Below, piece by piece: positions 47,485-59,100 of a stretch of 64,000 nt of DNA. Within the stretch, counting starts at the first letter, position 1, and each line of letters starts with the position of its first letter. The position numbers and the translations under genes were made by a program. Source of the DNA: Endocalyx cinctus (taxonomy: Eukaryota; Ascomycota; Sordariomycetes; Amphisphaeriales; Apiosporaceae); assembly GCA_001600455.1 (NCBI GenBank), contig BCKC01000015.1, positions 124,001 through 188,000 on the forward strand, read 5' to 3'. Under the pieces are notes generated by a model. The model had not been told where the DNA came from, ran no database searches, and worked only from the letters and a program-made list of their open reading frames with translations.

Positions 47485-47682
47485 ACCACTAAGTGGCATA
47501 ATAAAAACTTAAGTTCAGTTGAGATTTAAAAAAAGAGCGTAGACTATAAGATAGATCAATAGAGGACAAAATGCAAGCTCATCAGATGCGCACGAAGCGG
47601 TGATAGGGAATCGGAGTCCAAGGAAGCTTTGAGTCGATCGTGTCAGTTGATTGGGTTTCTTCGGGTCTCCTTTTTAGCCAAG
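47375..47682 (+). repeat. Duplicated flank, left copy
   Basis: This stretch closely matches 47703-48022. Both begin with AATTAGGGTTTTTC and run through the T/A tract and an ACTAAGTGGC block to a near-identical final 90 bases ending TTTTTAGCCAAG. The left copy stops exactly at the N run. Mismatches cluster near the homopolymers. Confidence 0.8.
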
Positions 47683-47702
47683 NNNNNNNNNNNNNNNNNN
47701 NN
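47683..47702. other. Assembly gap (20 N)
   Basis: Exactly twenty unknown bases, a placeholder length rather than a measured distance. Confidence 0.99.
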
Positions 47703-47767
47703 AATTAGGGTTTTTCTTTTCTTTAAATGCGTAGAAAACTCTAAAAATCAAAAAAAAAAAAAAAAAA

Positions 47768-47818
<51 letters not shown>

Positions 47819-48022
47819 CCCCACTAAGTGGCCTAATACCGACTTACGTTGAGTTGGGATTTGTCGAAGTTGCATAGGCTTTAAGATAGATCAATAGAGG
47901 CCTGACTGCCAGCTCATCAGTAGCGCACGAAGCGGTGATAGGGAATCGGAGTCCAAGGAAGCTTTGAGTCGATCGTGTCAGTTGATTGGGTTTCTTCGGG
48001 TCTCCTTTTTAGCCAAGCATGG
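47703..48022 (+). repeat. Duplicated flank, right copy
   Basis: The right copy of the duplication, starting immediately after the N run and continuing into unique sequence (ATGGATCGCAGCGG onwards). Confidence 0.8.
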
Positions 48023-48141
48023 ATCGCAGCGGGATTTTTCTTTTTTACCAAAGCTCGCGGTATACGACATGCGACTACGAGACGCAAGATACGTGGAACC
48101 TCAGATTTGCCAGCCCTGCCTGGTTGATCGCTATTGCTCAT
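47917..48141 (-). CDS. Possible 74-residue ORF overlapping the duplicated flank (uncertain)
   Basis: An open frame of 74 residues, basic, ending in KLPWTPIPYHRFVRY. Its C-terminal half lies in the duplicated flank; in the left copy the same frame runs to a stop at the same place with one changed residue. No family was recognised, and no signal peptide or membrane segment is present. It may be a small gene or chance. Confidence 0.25.
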   Translation of the reverse strand: MSNSDQPGRAGKSEVPRILRLVVACRIPRALVKKKNPAAIHAWLKRRPEETQSTDTIDSKLPWTPIPYHRFVRY

Positions 48142-48540
48142 ATGCGGTGAGCTCTAGTTTGTGATTGACGCACGTGCGAAATCGAAATTCCGATGCTTAT
48201 TGACCTTTTAAACTGTTCCCGCGAGCGACAAGACGGAGAGAAGGGATAACGAGAGACAAAAAAGGAATGAGTGAAAAGCGTCGGTGGGGGATGCGCATTG
48301 TTTGTTAAAGTTGAAAAAAGTAAAAGCTAATTGATTATTTCAGTATTAGATACTACATCATAATATCATACATACGCAGCAAGTAACGAAGTGCTACAAT
48401 GATTGTGTTATTTCGCGCGCGCGCCCGGTGTCACAATCCAAAAACCGTTAGTTGGGCCTCTGATCCTCCCTTACTTTTCCCCCAAAAGCTCTGTTGCAGT
48501 GGTAACGGCTAGATGGGGTAAGAGAGAAAAACAAATAATA

Positions 48541-48570
48541 ATACGGAGTACCTACTTATGTACTCCGTAT
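48541..48570. repeat. Inverted repeat built from the TACGGAGTA word
   Basis: Arms ATACGGAGTAC and GTACTCCGTAT, 11 bases each and perfectly complementary, separated by 8 bases. It could form a hairpin in DNA or RNA. Confidence 0.85.
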
Positions 48571-49712
48571 GTGGACATATGTAAGTAGCATGGCTGGGCA
48601 ATCCTCTAAACCCAAGTTGGTCTGAGGCGTCTCTTTGATGGGTTTGCCAAGATACAGGGGTGTACCGTTTGTCTTCTTTTTAAGATTCGGCGTAATTAGT
48701 AGATCATGAAGAATAAGCCTTTTTTTTTTCCCTTCCATTTCATATCTTATCTATCCAAGAATCAACCCTGTTCAAGTATATTCTTCATTGACTCGTCATC
48801 GAGAGAAAGCCTTGTTTAAGAAGCACGAATGACTCGCAATGGACGAAGAGGAAGAGAAGGGGGCAATAAAAATAACATGTATGATTTCTGCCTAACTTGA
48901 CAGCTTTCGCCGTATTAAGACCCGGTACTGAGTATGATACGCGTGTATGTTCGATGCTCTGGATACGTCCGTCCCTGCGACTGCAACGGCAACGCATATC
49001 CCGCGACCCCCGGGTCATCGTTATGTACGGTAGGCGCCAGTGATCAACTGAGGAAGATAGAAATATCGTGATTCGATTGGTGACCACAATTGACAATTTA
49101 AAATAATCCATTAATATAAGAGTTTAAAACACTTGAAGTCTACAGAGGTGCGGGTCGGTTGAAATAAAATACCCTGCAAAGGACCTGCAGATAACCCCTG
49201 GTAATAGTGGTACTGAGGCTACATAACAGGAGGTTGGAGAAAGAGACAGAAGAGAATAAAAAGTAAAAGTAAACAATGCATTTTAACATCCACGCCAAAC
49301 GATGTATTCTATTTAGTACCTCGAAATACTCCGTACCCGAGGAGAAAGTGTAGTGGTGTAAATATGTAATATTGTTCCATGCATCAATGCACGCCTGTGG
49401 TGGCTTATTCTATTCTTTCCATTTCATGATCTGTATCACTTAGTACTGTTTGGGTACCTAATCTTTACGTGTACTATACTACGATGTCAATTATACTACC
49501 GACGCCTCTATGCAGTAATACCCAAAATATGCTAAACTAACTGTGTAGTAGACGTATGTTGGTTAATTTGATATATTCACTAAGAAGGCATTTGAGCTTC
49601 CATAATTTCTAGTCTATCTAGTCCAGTCCAATCCAGCCCAGCCGGTAAGAAAACTATTACTTCTTTGAACATATAACACTCTCTTCATCAGTCCATCGCA
49701 TAAACCCTTATA

Positions 49713-50906
49713 TTACAACAAGGACTCTCCCAATGCGCACCGAACGAGCGAGCAGCCAGCCCTGACGGTTTCGTGGGCCCCGAGATCGGTGTCGGCTGCG
49801 AGACTCGGATTTACCTCGACCAAGTCAATGGCAACGAGGTTGCCCGACTCGTGGACGCTCTCGCAGATGTAGTCGCCTTCGCGTAGGGTCAAACCGCCTC
49901 TAACTGGTGTCCCCGTGCTGGGCGCCCACATGGGATCTAAGGCGTCGACATCGAACGTGAGGTGGATGGGCGTGTCGGATCCGATGTGAGCCAGCGCCAT
50001 CTCGACTACGCGACCGATACCGTGACTATATCGATCAAAAGGGGTCTGGGGTTAGCACTCTAGTCTTTCCTTCCTCTCTCCCTTGAACTACTTCACTACA
50101 CCTCTAGAACAAAGAGGCAGGTTGGGGAAGATGGGGATGTGAATACATACCGGTCAATATCGAACATGCTAAACGCCTTGATGCCGTTCTCTCGCAGAAT
50201 CTTCTTCTCGCCCACGTCCACGTCCCTCAACCCGATATACACGAGCTTCCGGACGCTGATCCGGTGCTCGGGCTTCAGCCAGCCGAAAGGCTCGTCGTTT
50301 TCCGTCTTGGCGAGGCCGGTCAGGAAGCTGGCGGGCATGCCGTGTATGTTTCCGGAGCCGCTCGTCTCGGGGGTGTTGATATCGGCGTGGGCGTCGACCC
50401 AGATGACGGCGATCTCGCGACCGAGCCGCTCGCGCGTCGCCTTGGCCGTGCCGGCGATCGTGCCGACGGCGATGCTGTGGTCGCCGCCGAGGGTCAGGAC
50501 CATGCGGCCCTCCTTCGCCTGCGTGTACACCTGGTCGCAGATGCGCTCGGTCACGCCGCTGACGGCTTTCGGGTTCTTCATGTTCCGGAAGGGCGGGTCC
50601 TCCTTCGGCGCCAGGTCCGCGTACGAGTGCACCGTGTCGTCGCCGTAGAGCTTGTAGTTGAGCTCGCTGCGCAGCTGGTTGAGGAGGCCGGACTCGATGA
50701 GGGCCGAGGGTGCCGCGTCGACGCCGGGTTTACACTAAATTAACGCCGCGGAGAAATACGTCAGTTTCGATATCTTCCTACATTTTTAAGTTGCTCTGCG
50801 AATTGACGAGGGTTATACGTACTTGACCACCGGAGAAACTGACGGCGACGACACCAATTTCCTCCGGGTGGGAGAGGAACTTGGAATTGATCATTGACGT
50901 AGTCAT
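49713..50906 (-). CDS. Arginase
   Basis: Three exons (50906-50823, 50734-50151, 50025-49713) give 326 residues, normal for arginase. The manganese-binding blocks are all present: [33 protein letters not shown], and [10 protein letters not shown], with a C-terminal VEVNPSLA block. The enzyme splits arginine into ornithine and urea in the cytosol, feeding nitrogen and proline/polyamine pathways. The short first exon ([20 protein letters not shown]...SGGQ) joins [18 protein letters not shown] in frame. The middle exon is distinctly GC-rich. No adjoining gene belongs to arginine metabolism. Confidence 0.95.
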
Positions 50907-53900
50907 GACTTAAGGCTAGCGGGCACTGGTTCTTTTACTTTGGAGAATATGAATCGAAGCAACGAGGCAAAAGAATACGTGTACTATAAGGTGAAGTAAT
51001 TTTGCTTTTTCCCGACAGAAGGTAAAGACAGAAGGTATATGAAGAAAGTCGAGAGGATATAAAGAAGTTTAGAAGTACTGACAAAGAGAAGGGAAGGGTG
51101 CTGCTCAGTTAGTACTATGTAAATATGATTGCCAACAATTACCTAATAGGTACGTTTTTAAAACCTTGGAACTATCCCAAACTAGAAGCTGAGGAAAGGA
51201 AAGAATTAAGCCTAGAAAAGAAGAAAGAGTAGGAGAAGGAGAGGGAGAAGGAGGAATTATGAGAAAAAGGATAAAATGTATATGATGAAATAAATAAATT
51301 ACATTATATTTTTACTCTTTTTTTTTAATCTTTTTAATCTTTACACATTCCATATTTTGACACTATTCCGTCCCTTTTTAGCGGTCATGTCGCGCATTGT
51401 AGCGGGATTACGGAACTTTTTTTTTTTCTGGGGATAGTTCCTAGTTAATATTGTGGGATGGGAGTTGTTCGGAGTCAGAAAAGGATGTCAATGTCATGTT
51501 TGCGCCCTTCAATTGACCGCTAAGCTAAAGATAGTAATAGAATGGAAGTATTCCAGAGACTTTGACTCGTACCGCCAATTAATGTTATGTAAGTGATCTT
51601 TCTTTCTCTTTCTTCTCCGGTCTCTCTCCGGTTATGTCTACCTAGCCTACCTAGCCTACCTAGGTAGTTATATCTACGGTGGCATTGATCATAGATAGTA
51701 CTGTATAAAACGGTTCATGTAGTGTATAAAAGCCTACTAAGAGTTCTAATGGATACGAACCTACATGACTTGGACGAATCATTCTGCTCTCGTTACTTAT
51801 ACCTTATCTCTAGAAGACACGCTTTACCTAGAAATATATCCATGGATGGATTCAAGTACAGTACAATTACAGTTTTGTTATCCGAGTTCCAATTCCAAGC
51901 AAAGGAATTTTGGATAGATGTCAAAGTAAGCCGATGATTTCCTTCGTCATCAGACCCCTCAGAGACCCTCAGACCCTGAATCATTTGTAGATCCTTGCTT
52001 TATATCCCTGTCGTAGATTATCTGATTAGATCAGCTTAAACTCTGGACTGAAAGCCTCGGTCAAGAGTATTCCGTTTTATAATCGATGCTATTCCACCCT
52101 TTATCACTCGAGGAATTATCTCTCAGTAGTAATATTATTCCAGTCAAAAAAAAAAAAAAAAAAAGTACTAGTTTATTTGAGCGTGAGGTATCGCTACATT
52201 TATTCTACGATCCGCAAGCTATGCTTGATTACACAAAAACTCATACTATACTATGTACATATATTCACGATATCACCCACTTGAATCCATGGATTCTATT
52301 AGGATATAATTACGTAGGCGCATTGGAGAGTTGGAGTTTGCCTATTGTAACCGGAAGCTCCATTCACTCCTTCGAAGAAAACGCCAGGTAGCATCCAATA
52401 AAGTGAAAGGTAACACCGGTTTTATCATCCCGACTTCCGATCCGATCGAACGTCAAAAGATCACTTACTGAACTCAAATGCCGGCCGATTCATCCCGAAA
52501 TATTGAGTTTCAATATGTCGTGCTCATACTACATTACCGTTACATGAACGTCGGGATTCCGTCCTCATCTTTTGAGAGGAATCCTTCAATACGTACGGAT
52601 GCTTCATCATTTACAGCTAGATAGAGCTTATCCTATCGCAAAAGCTCGTGAAAGAACTTATATCAAGTAATACACCTAGCATGATAACGTGTACAGATGT
52701 CTTGAAAGGGCGTGCCTTTAGACGGAGTAGCCGATTCCGCTAGGCAGCTTATGTTTTATCCCGCAACACCCAACACCCAATACCCAACACGAACGTGGAT
52801 CGATCACCGGTCTTGTGGCTCTACCGTAATACCCTGCCACAATTACGAAATATAACAGTTGTTCCCATCCCCGTGTTAGCGCTGACATTCGTTTTTGTGT
52901 AATTCATCGTTTAAGTGAATAAAAAGAGTGATGTGTCACGATCGGGTGTTGTACATATAAACTCTAATCTAGGTAGAGCCCGAAACCTCATATAGCAAAG
53001 TCTATGCCTTTAGAGGTTTAGGTTCGGTGTCACAGATAAATACTTATCTCATGTACGAACTATAGATCTTTCACGAACATGTGGCAAATACTTTCATAGC
53101 CGGACACGAAACCCCTTGATGTCTTGGAATCAAGCTTCACAGAGAATCTCGACCGTTGGTTATGGAGTTTGGTTGTACGACGCCCTCGTATTGATAGTTC
53201 ACAGTTGTTGCCGGTGATTCCTCTTGGACAAAAATTGAAAGTAAAAATCACTTAACAGACGTCCAAATCCATACCCTCCAACGTGGATCTGCCTCAGATT
53301 TCATACCGAGACTTTCAAATCGTCGATTTCTCTCCATCAGAGTGTGACAAGATGTATTCAAAGAAAGTATACAATTGCCCAGAGAAACCGTTTGAATAGC
53401 GTCATGTTTCTAGAAGCCAGAGTTATCGATAGGACGATAAGTAGGTAATGGTGAGGTCATCAACTATAACGCCGCTATCTCGTGGGGAACACATCATTCC
53501 ACTTTGGCTCTATGCTGATCATTTCATGGCGCTGTCTTAAACTTCTATTTACGAATACGTGAGTCGTCGTGGCTCTCGTACGAAACCAGAAACGAGCGGT
53601 CTTTTGTCAAGACAAGATGAGAGTTGCGGTGAGGAACGTTTTCAATGTCCAGCTGAAGACGAGGTAAAAAGGTTTCAGCATAGGAATATCAAGAAGCACG
53701 AGATTCAACCTAGCCGCAGCAGAACGAAGACATTGGAAACAAGGTGAAGGAAATGTAGAAGATGACCTGTATAAATATTCACTTTCTTTCTAGCCCATCT
53801 GGCTTTGGGCTTCCCTCGGTATCTCCGATCCAGAAATCATTATCAATTATTCCTCACTCGTAATAGGATATACCAATCAAATTACCCACGCAAGATTATC

Positions 53901-53907
53901 ATACATC
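50907..53907. other. 3 kb region without a recognised gene
   Basis: It begins with the arginase promoter, rich in purine runs (51181-51290), then T-rich sequence (51310-51430), CCTAGCCTAC repeats with TACCTAGGTA at 51657-51666, and a 19-base A run (52146-52164). Short open frames (51722-51937, 52086-52391, 53060-53251, 53559-53747) have no motif or supporting splice pattern. Confidence 0.45.
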
Positions 53908-54518
53908 ATGCCGAGTCTTTCGTTCTCTTGTTTCCTTGCTTTGTAAGCGGATCTTTACATAATCTTCGTCTCTCTTCTCTCGGTAGGAAGAAGGTGGAAG
54001 AGAGTGATGTATAAGTGTAGGGGAACCCGCTAACGATTTTGTTCGATCAGACACCTAGCAAGGGCTGTTCTTGGCCAAAACGAGGAAATGCTGGACGGGA
54101 TGGTGACGGTGACGAGACCGACACCGGTGATCCCGATCCCTACACCAATTACTCCGGTCAGCAACCTGTGCCTCTCGACGGTGACTGTCTCCGAATACCC
54201 GACATTCGGTTGCAATATCAAATGCGAAGAGGCTTGCCGGGTTGATAGTACGTGATAAGCCTGATGCCGCTGTCATCTTTCATATATATTTATATATCTA
54301 TATATGTATGTATCATCCTCGTCGACGTGCTGACTAGACAACCTTTGGGATTAGAATACGTTACTCTTCCTTGTGGCTGCGAAGAGCTCACGCTCGAGAC
54401 GTCGACGTTCATCAAGCCCTGCCCTACCAAGGAGTTTTGTTTCCAGTGTCACACTAGATGGCCGGTGACTAGTACGGCGTGCGGGCCTCTGTCGAGCTTG
54501 GTCGAGACTATTCAGTGA
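53908..54518 (+). CDS. Small cysteine-rich secreted protein, 3 exons (putative effector-like)
   Basis: Proposed exons are 53908-53942, 54051-54247 and 54355-54518, giving 131 residues. The signal peptide is split by the first intron: MPSLSFSCFLA + LHLARAVLG, then the mature start QNEEMLDG. A Pro/Thr segment (TRPTPVIPIPTPITP) leads into a compact Cys domain: the first Cys of NLCLST, FGCNIKCEEAC, LPCGCEE, KPC, EFCFQC and TAC, ten cysteines in all, enough for five disulphides. The second intron is ambiguous: donor GTACGT at 54248 with acceptor after GATTAG (54354) keeps the frame, but donor GTGATA at 54252 with acceptor after GACTAG (54337) also does and adds six residues. Function unknown; the size and cysteine pattern fit secreted effector or wall proteins. 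Confidence 0.6.
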
Positions 54519-54628
54519 CGGGGTGGAATACGGTGATATATGAGAGGTTAACCGATTACGGATATACAACGCAACTATTTCTTTTTTAAAAAAGTATACG
54601 ATGTTTACCGGTGCAGCTTCTTTCATGG

Positions 54629-54636
54629 TATAAAAG
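54629..54636 (+). promoter_or_regulatory. TATA box ahead of the 54700 ORF
   Basis: TATAAAAG lies 71 bases before the ATG at 54700 and is followed by a purine-rich leader. It is the main support for that ORF being transcribed. Confidence 0.45.
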
Positions 54637-54699
54637 GGGGAGAAGGAGGCAGCGAAAGAATGAAAGACCTTTCTCGTGGGATTTCTGTTGACATCAAGG

Positions 54700-55002
54700 A
54701 TGAATTATCTAAGTGCTTACCTACCGGTCCTAGTCCTACTCTGCTACGGTACTACGGCATTACTCGATCTTCTTAGCTTCGGAGATTCTCCCGCCCCATT
54801 GCAGCTGTTCCAATGGTCAATAAACAATGGAATACGATACTCGAGCCGAAACTTTAAATTATCTTCACCGAAGACAGGTCAACAAACCTTTACGTTTTTC
54901 TTCGCGTCCCCATTTTCATTCTTTATATTTAAGTTTCTCTCTTTCGCTCTCTATCTCTTACCTTCTTCGATACAATATGAAAATATAAAAAGTATCCTTT
55001 AA
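54700..55002 (+). CDS. Uncertain small secreted ORF
   Basis: A 100-residue frame beginning MNYLSAYLPVLVLLCYGTTA, a convincing signal peptide, followed by LLDLLSFGDSPAPLQLF. From about residue 67 the translation becomes Phe/Ser-rich low complexity, which looks like intron or untranslated sequence, so the real gene may splice at GTCAAC near 54880 or be a decayed copy. No downstream exon could be identified. It lies 180 bases after the cysteine-rich gene. Confidence 0.25.
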   Translation: MNYLSAYLPVLVLLCYGTTALLDLLSFGDSPAPLQLFQWSINNGIRYSSRNFKLSSPKTGQQTFTFFFASPFSFFIFKFLSFALYLLPSSIQYENIKSIL

Positions 55003-55715
55003 AAAATGATAGGTTTCAATTAAAATCAAGTCATCTCGTTATCATGTATCATAAAGTTATCCATGCTCGTTGTTGTTATTGTTGTTGTTGTCGTTTATGA
55101 ATCCTTATATACTGCACTAAATAAATACTTATAGCGGGTTTTAGCGAGTTAGTATTCGGCAAATACACGTGTACACAGTAAATACTGGATAGCTACTTAA
55201 GTAGGTTGCTAGGTAATAACCGGTGAACGTGGGGGAAGAACTCCCCTCTCCCCCCCTGGGATGCCCTGACACTAAAAGGTACGGGCGATGAATCTAGGCC
55301 TGCTGATTTTGGGCCCATTTTCGAATCAGCAAGGGCTGGCAGGTTGGTTGCTGTCCTACACCACCTAGCAACGTTGGGTAGGGGTTAAGGTACCCCTTGT
55401 AAATGGAAAATGAACCAATTATATGCAAAGATAAGAGGTACATCCATCAAAGTCTGAGGAGAAGAGAAGTTTAGGAAGAGAGACAGGAAACCGATACAAG
55501 GACCAAGCGCGATTATCGTAAGTATAACATGTGAGATGCGTGGATATGTAAGGTCCATAACGTAGGGAAAGGCGAAGGAAGGTAAAAGGTAAATTTATTT
55601 TTATTTTTATTTTTATTTTCTTTAATTGTTTAAAGTTTTTATCCGTCTTCGTTTTTTTTTTATTCCACATTATTTTATATCAAAATATTATCGTCAATCA
55701 GTCGCTATCACGGTT

Positions 55716-55755
55716 ACTTCAGTACTTCAGTACTTCAGCACTTCAGCACTTCAGT
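55716..55755 (+). repeat. 8-bp tandem repeat, five copies (ACTTCAGY)
   Basis: Five head-to-tail units: ACTTCAGT twice, ACTTCAGC twice, ACTTCAGT once, about 375 bases before the ApsB-like start codon. Confidence 0.9.
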
Positions 55756-56130
55756 ACCGCTCCCTAAGTCCTTTCCCTACTTAACCTTCTGGAAGGAAAA
55801 AGGCATTAGCTTAATAGTAACTGCAAAGTTGTGGACAAAAAATCAGAACAATTATACGAATTCTATCATGACCTATATACATTACCTACACTATTTATTT
55901 AAATCACCTCTACTCTATAAATACGTATAAAGTAGAATAAAAACTGAAAAGAATTCAAAAAAGAAAAACGAAAGAAATAATAAGGACTTTATAATATTTA
56001 ATTGATCATTCCAATTTAACTACCTATCCAGCTGTCTTGAGAGGAGAGGGAGAAGAGAGAGACGAAGAAAAAAAAATATACAGATATCTCCTGAATAAAT
56101 CAATGCTTTTCAGCTCCTCCTAAATCCAAC

Positions 56131-59100
56131 ATGACCGAAAACGAAATAAACAACGAAAGTCAATCTACGACTAACCCCCAAGAAAAGATGGATAAATCAA
56201 CTGTATCCGTATCTTTATCTGTACCCGAGCCCAGTACGCCCGATACTTCTAACCGATCATTAGAAGTAAAAGATAATAGTATATCCATTAATCATCCCTA
56301 CACTCCGCCCGACGACAGCAGTTTTATACCGGCCGATCATACCGATAGGCGCCTCGACGATTCTACCGCTCAAGAGGAGCAAGTGAGAGCCCATTTTCAA
56401 GACGTCGAATCCAGTTTTTTACCCCCGATATCCCCCATACAAGTTAGTGGTCCAGATGCCGGTATCGACGATACTTACCTTTTCGACCAACCTATTGCCC
56501 CCAAACCTCCCACCCCCACCTCGCCGGCCTTGAGAAGATCACCTGAATCCCGACAACGATTAGAAACTATTCCCCAGGAAGACACGCAACCGGAAGAAGA
56601 GCTATACCAACACGTCCAATCTACCGAAAGCACCACGCCTGATGCATATCCGCCCGCTACTCAGGAGGGAGACTATTTAGCAAATACATCTCATCAAGAA
56701 GATCCTTCTTTACCCGAACTTCAACCCCAGCCACACGATACGACAGACGAAGATGTCGGCAACACGACCTCGGCTCTTGAAAAGATGTCTTCATCCCCGA
56801 CCGCCGCCGCTATAGCTCGAAGTGCGTCCAGAAACATATCCCGTGCTAGTAATACACGTCCTCGAGAACAAGAATTGAGAACTCAAGACGAAAGGGCGGA
56901 TATCTCAGCTCAGTACGACTCTTCCGCTCAGACGCCCCTCGACGACTCTTTTCCTACGGAAGCGCCTACCCTCGAGCCAGAAAGCTCTGAACTGAGCATT
57001 CCCAGACTCGCCGTCGATGCCGGAAGCACTCCGGGCAACGCCCTAAGAGCCGACAAACCCAAGTACCTCCGCAGTAGAAATACCAGTCAGCGCTCGTCTA
57101 CCTCTTCCTTCGCGACAAGCGAGGATGCAGAGAGTGATCTTACCGTTGGCCAGGGCGCCGATTACGCCCTCCAGTCCGGGGGTGTTGTTCCTCCTATGGG
57201 CTTGAGGCGCAGTATCAGCACTAGTTTGTCACGTTCCATAAGCATAGGGAGCATATTATCAGGATTCGACGAACCTCCCGACCCCATCCGTCCCGACTCC
57301 CTCGAGCCACTCGAAGAAGTCGACAGCCCGGCACCGACCCGCCATGCCGATCCTCTCGTAACGCCCAAAGCTAGAAGAGGTCCTCTCCTGGCACCCACCG
57401 ATACTGTCATCGCTAGACGCGTTCGCAACGTCGAAGTGCCGGAATCTCTGGCTAATGAATACAAGACAAAAGGCGGCTTCTCCACGCCCTTGCAACAACA
57501 ATATCGTAAACCCTCGGAACAGACGCCGGCACCCCTAGGTACGGCACGAAAAAACCTCACCTTGAAGGAACAATCCAGCACCATAGAACGGTTGTCCAAG
57601 GAGAATTTTGACCTCAAGCTGAAGGTTATGTTTCTCTCCGATCGACTCGATAAACTTTCCGAAGAAGGTATTAAGGAGATGATCTCGGAGAGCGTCGAGC
57701 TCAGGACCCTCGTAGCGGTCGGCCAACGGGACAACAAGAATCTGAGACGCCGTATCAAGGAATTGGAGAGGCGACTGCAAGACGGGGAGGAACGTCCGAG
57801 CACCGCGCGAAGTGGACTCTCGTCCGAAGACCCGCTAACTCCCGCCTTTGACCAAGACACCCAAGAGCGTGAAGAAGAGCTCGTCTATCTGCGGGAGCGG
57901 GTAGAGGAATACGTTACCGAGATAGAGAGGTTGAGAGAAGAGAACTTAACCAACCAAGCCGAGAAGAGACGGTTAGCCGAAACGGTCAAGACGATCGGAG
58001 ATCGAGTTGGCGACCGAGCCGGTGATAACCTGGGTCGCCAAGAAGAGGCCGATCTCTGGAGGGACCTGCTCGAACAAGAGACCGCCCGTCGTGAGCAGGC
58101 CGACGAGGAGAACCGGAGGCTGCGCGAAGAGAATTTCCGACTCCGACAGGAAGGGACCGGATCCGTGGCGAGCGGCGGCGGCATGATGCACCACACCACC
58201 AACATTTATAACATAACTCGTAAGGCGAGACAAACGTCGCCGTCGAGGTCCCGCCCGGTGTCTGGCTTGTCCGGAGATATGGACCAGGGTAACGCGATGA
58301 GCCAGTCGTCTACGCTGATAGAGGACGTGCGCCGGGAGTGTGAACTACTGCGTCACGAAAATGCCGAACTGCGACGAGAGGTTGGCGCGCAGACGTCCAT
58401 GCTCACATCTAGGAATCGCGAGAAGGAGAGGTTATATCAAGAAATTGAAGAACTTAAGATGGCCCAACGTCGCGGTGGTACCGCTCCGTCCACTTTGGAT
58501 AGCCTCCTCGAACGATCGGCTTCCCGAGCGGGCGTCTCTCACGAAAGATCCGCCTCGAGGGGCAGCGGCCGCACCAGATTAACAATGACAGCCGAAGACC
58601 CCGAGCGTGAGGAGCTGGAAAACAAACTCGCGGAGCATCGCGACCGGATCAACGAATTGAAGTTTAAAAACCAAGAACTCCAGCGAGAGCTAGAGAAATC
58701 ATTGACGGACTTCGAGCAGTTAGCCGAAGGCAAACGCTCGGCCGAGGAGCAAGTCTTGGTTCTTCAGGATGACTTGGACAATGCGGCAGGCGATCTGGTC
58801 GCGCTTCAAGCGGAACGAGACGAGGCCTTGCAAGAGCACTCGCATATAGAGACCGAGTTTGAGAACCTGCGAAGGGAGGCTCAGGAAGAAATCGATGCTC
58901 TGGAAGCAGAGGCTGACCAAAAGGGCGAAGAGCTTCAGAGATTACAGTACGACCTACAGGATCGGACCGAAGCTTTCGAGGCGCTTCAAGAAGAGATGCG
59001 CAACATGAGCGAGGCTCTCATCAGGTTGGAAGACGAACAGGAGAATAAACTGAAAAGGATCGAAGAGCTCGAGCAGGAGCTAGCGGAAGCTAACAAAGAG

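Larger units (their letters stand above)
46919..49712. other. Gap-containing, homopolymer-rich intergenic region
   Basis: No firm gene. It holds the MARVEL-like promoter, the N gap with duplicated flanks, long A and T runs (47439-47484 and 47749-47818), a GC dinucleotide run near 48414-48425, an 11-base inverted repeat (48541-48570) and TACTCCGTA at 49327-49335. The 3' end of the arginase gene lies at the right end. A possible 74-residue ORF is listed separately. Confidence 0.5.
54519..56130. other. Intergenic region with 8-bp tandem repeat
   Basis: It contains an uncertain secreted ORF, listed separately, GTT-rich microsatellite sequence near 55065-55095, a five-copy 8-bp repeat and the promoter/leader of the ApsB-like gene. 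The minus-strand frame at 55419-55670 is low-complexity. Confidence 0.5.

Noticed and set aside
48116..48147. Resemblance to the start of 18S rRNA: CCTGGTTGAT followed by TCATATGC
   Set aside because: The spacing is two bases short, the intervening bases differ and nothing after it follows rRNA. Treated as coincidence.
57162..57860. Minus-strand open frame of 232 codons
   Set aside because: Antisense shadow of the ApsB-like gene, Ser/Arg-rich with no motifs.
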